From a virus: a stretch of 20,138 nt of DNA. Positions within the stretch are counted from its first letter, which is position 1. Each line of letters opens with the position of its first letter. The translations under genes and the position numbers were made by a program. This document shows positions 15,734 through 20,138 of this stretch, piece after piece. The DNA is taken from the IMG/VR virus record IMGVR_UViG_3300042397_001710, positions 1 to 20,138 of that record, one strand, 5' to 3'. The notes under the pieces were generated by a model. The model made no database searches, was not told where the DNA came from, and worked only from the letters and a program-made list of their open reading frames with translations.

Positions 15734-16497
15734 TATAATAATTTTTCGTTTATAGTTTCATTAGATGTTCCAATTTTAAATTGGTCCTTTAATTCATTTG
15801 AAATCATATCTTGATTAGTTGCTGCCATACCCATTAATGTGTTAATGTTTCTATCTATGGTAACAGTATATGTTGACGCTAACGCCATAACTTCTTTTTG
15901 TTGTTCGGGTGACATCATTAAAATTGAATCTAAATTACCTGTACCGACTCTACCGTAAGATATCATATCCAACATCGCCTGTTTAGCCATACGAACACTC
16001 CAATAATCTTTCTCATATTTATCCTCAAGTAGTTGGTTATTAAAAACTTCCATAAGAGACCTACCATCTGGCATTTTACTATCGTCACTTTCTAAAAAAT
16101 CTTTAATCAAGTCAATAAAAATTTGTCTTTCTCTATATGCATCCTTTAAATTTCTTTGGTATTTTCTTAAGTCGATGTGCATATCTTTAATACCCAATTC
16201 AACTAATTCCTTTCTTAATGGTTCAGTTAAGAATTCCATTTTCTCGTGTTCTAATTGAATTTCAATTTCTTTTTTTCTAAGAAGATATTCCATGTGTTCT
16301 GCAGCATCCTCTCTTGATCTTAACTCCATTAACCATTGTCTTAATTTAGCATATGGAGTTATTTGTGCTCCACCAACAAAGTTTTCCGCTTTATACTTTG
16401 GTAATGCAAAACTTAATCCTTCAGCAACGTCCAATAGTTTTCTATCTTCTTCGTTTAACGTATCTGATGCTCTTTTGTATTCAAATTTTTTGTCCAT
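15733..16497 (-). CDS. Uncharacterised helical phage protein (254 aa), probably structural
   Basis: This is a mostly alpha-helical, highly charged protein with a likely coiled-coil region at about 70-140 (HMEYLLRKKEIEIQLEHEKM and following). A later segment, DYWSVRMAKQAMLDMISYGRVGTGNLDSILMM, is a conserved-looking amphipathic block, and the tail is Asn/Gln-rich. There are no membrane segments, signal peptide or catalytic motif. The gene follows the two propeller-like proteins and begins 13 bases after a predicted transcription start, making it the first gene of the unit that ends in the modification enzymes. I do not recognise the family. A baseplate or fibre-linked role is inferred from position. 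Confidence 0.55.
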   Translation of the reverse strand: MDKKFEYKRASDTLNEEDRKLLDVAEGLSFALPKYKAENFVGGAQITPYAKLRQWLMELRSREDAAEHMEYLLRKKEIEIQLEHEKMEFLTEPLRKELVELGIKDMHIDLRKYQRNLKDAYRERQIFIDLIKDFLESDDSKMPDGRSLMEVFNNQLLEDKYEKDYWSVRMAKQAMLDMISYGRVGTGNLDSILMMSPEQQKEVMALASTYTVTIDRNINTLMGMAATNQDMISNELKDQFKIGTSNETINEKLL

Positions 16498-16516
16498 AAT
16501 ATTTTCAATTTATTAA

Positions 16517-16545
16517 AATATAAATAAAATTTTTGATAATGTCAA
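16517..16545 (-). promoter_or_regulatory. Strong promoter candidate, TTGACA-N17-TATATT
   Basis: On the minus strand a perfect -35 box TTGACA (16540-16545) is followed by 17 bases and TATATT (16517-16522). It occupies the only gap (48 bases) between the propeller pair and the next six genes. The -35 box directly follows the stop codon of the gene at 16546. A start near 16510 would leave about 13 bases before the ATG. Confidence 0.65.
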
Positions 16546-17655
16546 CTACCCCCTCCAACCATTTGCACCTGAAGATGTTCCCGCATTAACACCAGGATTT
16601 AATCCCGATACACTATTGGAACCACTATCAGTTGCATAATAGAATTTCCAACTGTTATTTGTTTGACCCGTGCCATCATAAACTCCTAACATATATTGCC
16701 AATCTTGCCCCATGGTAAAGTTTTCTTCTCCACAATTAGGGTGTGGTTTAGCAACCGTACCAATATTAGTGTCGTTTGATGTTGTCCATCTTCTTAAGTT
16801 ATAACCACCATTGTACGAACCTTCATTGCCCGCATATCCTTTACCTACCTTAGAACTAATACCCTTTTGTTGTCCGTGTGCGCTCCATAATGAACCATTT
16901 GTAAATGTTTCGGTTGAAAAATTAAATTTAACACCATTACCCGAATTAAAAGCATATCCGTAATTTTCATCACAGAACGCCCCAGCACCTTCAGAAGAAT
17001 TAAAACTAGATAAATTATAACCAGTAACTATAGCCTCATTAGATAAATTAAATTTATCAACACTTGTTTGTCCACCAGCAACAATCCAAGCGGCCTCTGT
17101 TTCTTTAAACATAACAGCCAAATCAGATCTTGCACTCGTAATATCAAATTTAGATTGATGTGCATAGTTAGTTTCATTTGACATATTAACCGCAGTTGTA
17201 TATGTTCCCTGTACATCGGAGGGACCTTTATGAGCATTGTCAGTATTTGCTGAAAAAACAAATAAGATAGTTTTACTACATGCCGCTTTTGTGTAGTTTG
17301 CCGGATAGTCCAATAATGCACCCATGTGGGTTGTTTGGTCTGTGGATACCACCGTTCTATGAACATTCTTCCATGGTGATGAGTCTTTATAACCACCAGC
17401 CAAATATGCATAATTAATTATTGTGCGATACTTGAACGCTGTATTCGCACTTTGTTGTGATGAAATTCTTTCCCATCCGTCATCGTTATTTGAAATTGCG
17501 GTATATACCATCATATAACTACCACTTGACGCTGTCTCTAAAAATAGTGACCCGATTGCTGGACTCGTTGGTCTATTAGCTCTTGTGTTCTTTGGTCCGG
17601 CAATAATTTGTGCAGCCCTCAAAGAACCACTTACTTCCATATTTTCGTATATCAT
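16546..17655 (-). CDS. Propeller-like virion appendage protein, copy B (369 aa)
   Basis: The N-terminus MIYENMEVSGSLRAAQIIAG leads into RPTSPAIGSLFLETASSGSYM, a short head module common in phage fibre proteins. The rest is a run of Kelch-like repeats: AGGYKDSSPWK...STDQT, AWIVAGGQTSVDKFNLSNE, YGYAFNSGNGVKFNFSTET, GYNLRRWTTSNDTNIG and SWKFYYATDSGSN. Each has a turn then an aromatic strand, suggesting a beta-propeller. It ends in a Gly/Ser/Asn-rich tip, NAGTSSGANGWRG. It is a clear paralogue of the next upstream gene with the same domain order, 19 bases away. A role as tail appendage or receptor-binding protein is likely. Confidence 0.72.
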   Translation of the reverse strand: MIYENMEVSGSLRAAQIIAGPKNTRANRPTSPAIGSLFLETASSGSYMMVYTAISNNDDGWERISSQQSANTAFKYRTIINYAYLAGGYKDSSPWKNVHRTVVSTDQTTHMGALLDYPANYTKAACSKTILFVFSANTDNAHKGPSDVQGTYTTAVNMSNETNYAHQSKFDITSARSDLAVMFKETEAAWIVAGGQTSVDKFNLSNEAIVTGYNLSSFNSSEGAGAFCDENYGYAFNSGNGVKFNFSTETFTNGSLWSAHGQQKGISSKVGKGYAGNEGSYNGGYNLRRWTTSNDTNIGTVAKPHPNCGEENFTMGQDWQYMLGVYDGTGQTNNSWKFYYATDSGSNSVSGLNPGVNAGTSSGANGWRG

Positions 17656-17674
17656 ATCTTATAAATATTTTCTT

Positions 17675-18817
17675 TTATGCTCTCCATCCGCAGTGACCAG
17701 ACGACATTCCACCATGGGTTGTTGGGTTTAATCCCGACACACTTGATGACCCTGTATCCGTTCCATAATAGAATTTCCAACTACCATTATTTTGTAAACC
17801 ATCATAATTTCCAATCATATACTGATGGTCTTGCCCCATCGTAAAATTCTCTTCTCCACAATTTGGATAAGGTTTAGCTACGTTACCTATATTGGTTTCA
17901 GTCGCATAATCCCATCTTCTTAAATTATAACCCCCATTATATGTTCCTTCATTACCGGCGTAACCTTTACCTACTTTGGAACTGATACCTTTTTGTTGAC
18001 CACTAGCACCCCATTGTTGTTTAACGTTCATTGTATCTGTGGCAAAGAATAATTTCATTCCACTTTCAGAACCATATCCATATCCATAATTTTCATCTGA
18101 GAATCCTGCGGCACCTAAACTACTTGTAATAGATGAATTCTGTACATTGGTACTTGTATATGCATTATATAAATTGAGATACATAGTTTCATTAGTGAAA
18201 TTAAACTTCTCAACTGCTGCAACCGCCCCTCCAAATATCCACGCAAATAATGTTTCTTGGAATAAAGTACCTGGTTGGTCTCTTGCGTTTGTTAAGTCCC
18301 ATTTTGTTTGATGAGCGTACCCTGTTTCATTAACCATATTAATACCTGTGGTGTATGTACTATTAACATCTGTTGCTGAGTGCCACGCGTTATCTGTATT
18401 AACTGACCACATGAATAATATTGTTTGACTACATCCGCCTGAAGAATATGATGATGGATAATCCATTATATCACCAACACTAACCGTTTGGTCGGTTGAA
18501 TTGATTGTTCTTTGTACTGTTTTCCAAGGTGAAGCATCTTTGTATCCACCCGCAGTATATGATGTTGTAATGATTGTTCTATATTTGAAAGCAATTCTTG
18601 AATCATCTTGTGAACCGATTGGTTCCCATCCCGCATCAATGTTATTGATACCATTATAAACCATAATGATACTACCACTTGATGAAGTTTCTAAATATAA
18701 TGAACCCGTATCGGGTGTTGCGGGTCTATTACTTCTATCACCAGCAGGAACAATTAATTGTCCTGTTGAACCTCCAGTCGTTAATGAACCACTTACTATT
18801 ACATTCTCTCTTAACAT
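17675..18817 (-). CDS. Propeller-like virion appendage protein, copy A (380 aa)
   Basis: The layout matches copy B: MLRENVIVSGSLTTGG at the start, RPATPDTGSLYLETSSSGSI, then the propeller-like repeats, and a Gly-rich end HGGMSSGHCGWRA. Long blocks are nearly identical to copy B, such as QQKGISSKVGKGYAGNEG, NGGYNLRRW and NCGEENFTMGQD. The regions near 185-240 (FAWIFGGAVAAVEKFNF, then the NAYTSTNVQNSSITSSL loop) diverge and include an insertion. This fits gene duplication followed by change in exposed loops. It starts right after the tail fibre and just below a predicted promoter whose -35 box is inside the fibre gene. Confidence 0.72.
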   Translation of the reverse strand: MLRENVIVSGSLTTGGSTGQLIVPAGDRSNRPATPDTGSLYLETSSSGSIIMVYNGINNIDAGWEPIGSQDDSRIAFKYRTIITTSYTAGGYKDASPWKTVQRTINSTDQTVSVGDIMDYPSSYSSGGCSQTILFMWSVNTDNAWHSATDVNSTYTTGINMVNETGYAHQTKWDLTNARDQPGTLFQETLFAWIFGGAVAAVEKFNFTNETMYLNLYNAYTSTNVQNSSITSSLGAAGFSDENYGYGYGSESGMKLFFATDTMNVKQQWGASGQQKGISSKVGKGYAGNEGTYNGGYNLRRWDYATETNIGNVAKPYPNCGEENFTMGQDHQYMIGNYDGLQNNGSWKFYYGTDTGSSSVSGLNPTTHGGMSSGHCGWRA

Positions 18818-18824
18818 ATTCTAT

Positions 18825-18853
18825 AATATACGTATTTTATCTTACAACTACAA
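18825..18853 (-). promoter_or_regulatory. Promoter candidate, TTGTAG-N17-TATATT
   Basis: On the minus strand TTGTAG (18848-18853) is followed by 17 bases and TATATT (18825-18830). The -35 box overlaps the codons for the last Val residues of the fibre protein. The predicted start falls at about 18818-18820, immediately before the ATG at 18817, so the transcript would have almost no leader. Confidence 0.4.
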
Positions 18854-20138
18854 CCCTACCTGACCTAGAAGATGCAAAAGTTATTGTAACAACACTTGTA
18901 CTTGTTGTAACAATTGATGATGGCCAGAACATATTATCTGAACTGTCATAAACAAATACCGCCACGTCTTTTGTTCCTAAACTATGTGTAACTGTTACTG
19001 ATGATACACTACTAAATGATGTTGAATATGATGAGTTTGAAATTGATTTAGCGGTACTTCCACCGATAGTTAATGCGGTGTGGAAATTTGGTATACCACC
19101 TCCACTAATTGAAAATATATACCCGGTATTTGTTCCATCATTTTTATAAATGTAAAATGGCGTTGTATCTGTATTAGATCTACCAACTATTTCCCATTTG
19201 TTATTTCCTGCAGAGTCTTGAAATTGAATAATGTTACCACTAGTTGAGGTCAACTCTCTTAATTTTAAAACCCGACTATCGGTATCACTGGTAAATATCG
19301 CAGCCTTAAATGTAGGTACTGCCGATGTTGCAACTGATTGTCCTATGGATACGGTAACCGAACCTGTTGTTGTGTCAACACCAACACCCGTTCCCGCATT
19401 AACCGCAGTTACTTTAGCCGCGGTATATGTTGTTGATATTGAACTACCATTCCAAGTACCACTTGTAATTGTACCAACCGTTGCTAAATTCGATAATGAC
19501 GTTAATGATGTATTTGAACTTGCTGTAATGTTTGTTGCATTTCCAGTTAATGTACCGATAAAATTACCAGAGTTCATTGTTACTCCCGAATTGTCAACAG
19601 TCATTATTTTAGTCCAAGTACCACCACCGGTTCCCGCTGAGTTATACCAGTGGGTTAAACCACCGGTGCTAAGACTATCAATTGCACCATGTGGAACGTT
19701 ATCTCCATTTGCATCTGGTGCTCCCCACCAAACTGATGCGGTTGATGTACCTCTAAAATATACTGTTCTACTTGTGTCTGTTGCATTTCCACCAAATGAA
19801 TTACCAAATGTTACACTACTCGCGCCAGATGAAAATTTAACAAGGTTTGATGTCGCGGTGCCACTTCTTAAATAAGTTGCAGTTACTCCGGCAAATGTTG
19901 GTGTTGATGTTGTTGCAATACTTTGTGGTAAACTTAATGTAACTCCACCTGTACTTGCACTAACCGTTACTTGATTACTTGTTCCTGTTAAAGATGTCAC
20001 ACCACTATTTGTGACTGTAACGGCACCTGTTGTTGTATCAACACTAATACCAGTTCCTGAACTTACACTTGTAACTTTAGCTGCGGTGTATGTTGTACTA
20101 ATCGATGAACCATTCCAAACACCCGTACCAATTGTACC
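18837..20138 (-). CDS. Tail fibre protein, 5' truncated (433 aa visible)
   Basis: The open frame runs in from the right edge; a GTG at 20000 is internal and is not a start. The visible chain is rich in Thr, Ser, Gly and Val with fibre repeats such as VWNGSSISTTYTAAKVTSVS and SGTGISVDTTTGAVTV, repeated at about 221-residue spacing. A Gly/Asn-rich middle (TLTGNATNITASSNTSL...) follows. The C-terminus, VTHSLGTKDVAVFVYDSSDN and then TITFASSRSGRVVVVR, is a familiar tip domain of phage fibres. No intramolecular chaperone (peptidase) domain is visible, so maturation probably does not involve self-cleavage. Its role is adhesion to host surface polysaccharide or protein. Confidence 0.85.
   Translation of the reverse strand, partial: GTIGTGVWNGSSISTTYTAAKVTSVSSGTGISVDTTTGAVTVTNSGVTSLTGTSNQVTVSASTGGVTLSLPQSIATTSTPTFAGVTATYLRSGTATSNLVKFSSGASSVTFGNSFGGNATDTSRTVYFRGTSTASVWWGAPDANGDNVPHGAIDSLSTGGLTHWYNSAGTGGGTWTKIMTVDNSGVTMNSGNFIGTLTGNATNITASSNTSLTSLSNLATVGTITSGTWNGSSISTTYTAAKVTAVNAGTGVGVDTTTGSVTVSIGQSVATSAVPTFKAAIFTSDTDSRVLKLRELTSTSGNIIQFQDSAGNNKWEIVGRSNTDTTPFYIYKNDGTNTGYIFSISGGGIPNFHTALTIGGSTAKSISNSSYSTSFSSVSSVTVTHSLGTKDVAVFVYDSSDNMFWPSSIVTTSTSVVTITFASSRSGRVVVVR
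19351..19475 (-). repeat. Fibre internal repeat, copy 1
   Basis: This 125-base block matches 20014-20138 at the same length with scattered, mostly third-position differences. It encodes the VTAVNAGTGVGVDTTTGSV and WNGSSISTTYTAAK segments. The offset is 663 bases (221 codons), so the repeat keeps frame. Confidence 0.8.
20014..20138 (-). repeat. Fibre internal repeat, copy 2 (may continue past the edge)
   Basis: Partner of 19351-19475. It encodes WNGSSISTTYTAAKVTSVS and SGTGISVDTTTGAVTV. The match reaches the window edge, so the repeat may be longer or have more copies outside the window. Confidence 0.75.

Larger units (their letters stand above)
16546..18817 (-). repeat. Tandem gene duplication of propeller-like proteins
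   Basis: The two genes are about 1.1 kb each, in the same orientation, 19 bases apart, with the same domain order and several blocks of 10-20 near-identical residues in the C-terminal half. The lengths differ by 11 residues, mostly from the loop near residues 205-230 of copy A. Confidence 0.85.

Noticed and set aside
17028-17411. Minus-strand ORF of 127 aa
   Set aside because: Overlaps propeller copy B in another frame with no domain or start signal.
17656-17674. Promoter between the two propeller genes (TATTTATAAG)
   Set aside because: AT-rich -10-like bases are present but no acceptable -35 box lies 17 bases upstream; co-transcription is simpler.
19231-19875. Plus-strand ORF of 214 aa
   Set aside because: Antisense to the repeat-rich fibre; Val/Pro-rich shadow of Thr/Gly-rich coding sequence.
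19998-20000. GTG as start of the fibre gene
   Set aside because: The frame stays open for 46 codons to the edge with typical fibre repeats, so the gene continues outside the window.
1-20138. CRISPR array, insertion sequence, integrase or attachment site
   Set aside because: No regularly spaced repeats, terminal inverted repeats or recombinase-like frames; a possible att role for the tRNA has no supporting direct repeat or integrase here.

Overview
This window looks like part of a tailed-bacteriophage genome, probably a large myovirus-like phage. It is AT-rich, genes overlap or sit a few bases apart, and the right end carries tail-fibre and appendage genes. The host is probably a member of the Bacteroidota. 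That rests on a phage-encoded exported protein with a typical 'SFGQ' signal-peptide end and on the scarcity of Shine-Dalgarno sequences. No replication, packaging, capsid or integrase gene is visible, so the assignment comes from the fibre genes and gene style.

Positions 2-9096 (+ strand) form one tight block of carbohydrate genes: the 3' end of a probable glycosyltransferase, a GT-B glycosyltransferase, three tiny proteins, two GT2 enzymes, a class I methyltransferase, a GT-A-like protein, an FAD-dependent oxidoreductase, a RmlD-like reductase, a xylose-isomerase-like TIM barrel, a third GT2 and an extended SDR epimerase. Together they could make and transfer an unusual methylated sugar. The acceptor (virion, phage DNA or host envelope) cannot be told from the sequence.

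At 9082-9107 a perfect hairpin flanked by A and T runs ends both converging transcripts, and both stop codons lie in its loop. Everything to the right is on the minus strand. Reading leftward from 20138 there is a truncated repeat-rich tail fibre, two tandem paralogous propeller-like proteins, two uncharacterised probable structural or accessory proteins, and then four enzymes packed end to end: a 2OG-Fe(II) oxygenase, a radical SAM/SPASM protein, a U32-like TIM barrel with Cys clusters and a SAM methyltransferase. After these come a class II (Ser-type) tRNA with an Arg-type anticodon, a small outer-membrane beta-barrel, a DUF401 inner-membrane transporter-like protein and a small conserved protein.

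Four minus-strand sites share one promoter layout, TTGnnn-like then exactly 17 bases then TATATT. They divide the minus strand into units: the propeller pair; two phage proteins plus the four-enzyme cassette; tRNA plus barrel plus transporter; and the last small gene. The most unusual items are the four-enzyme cassette behind the fibre genes, the barrel/transporter pair and the odd tRNA.
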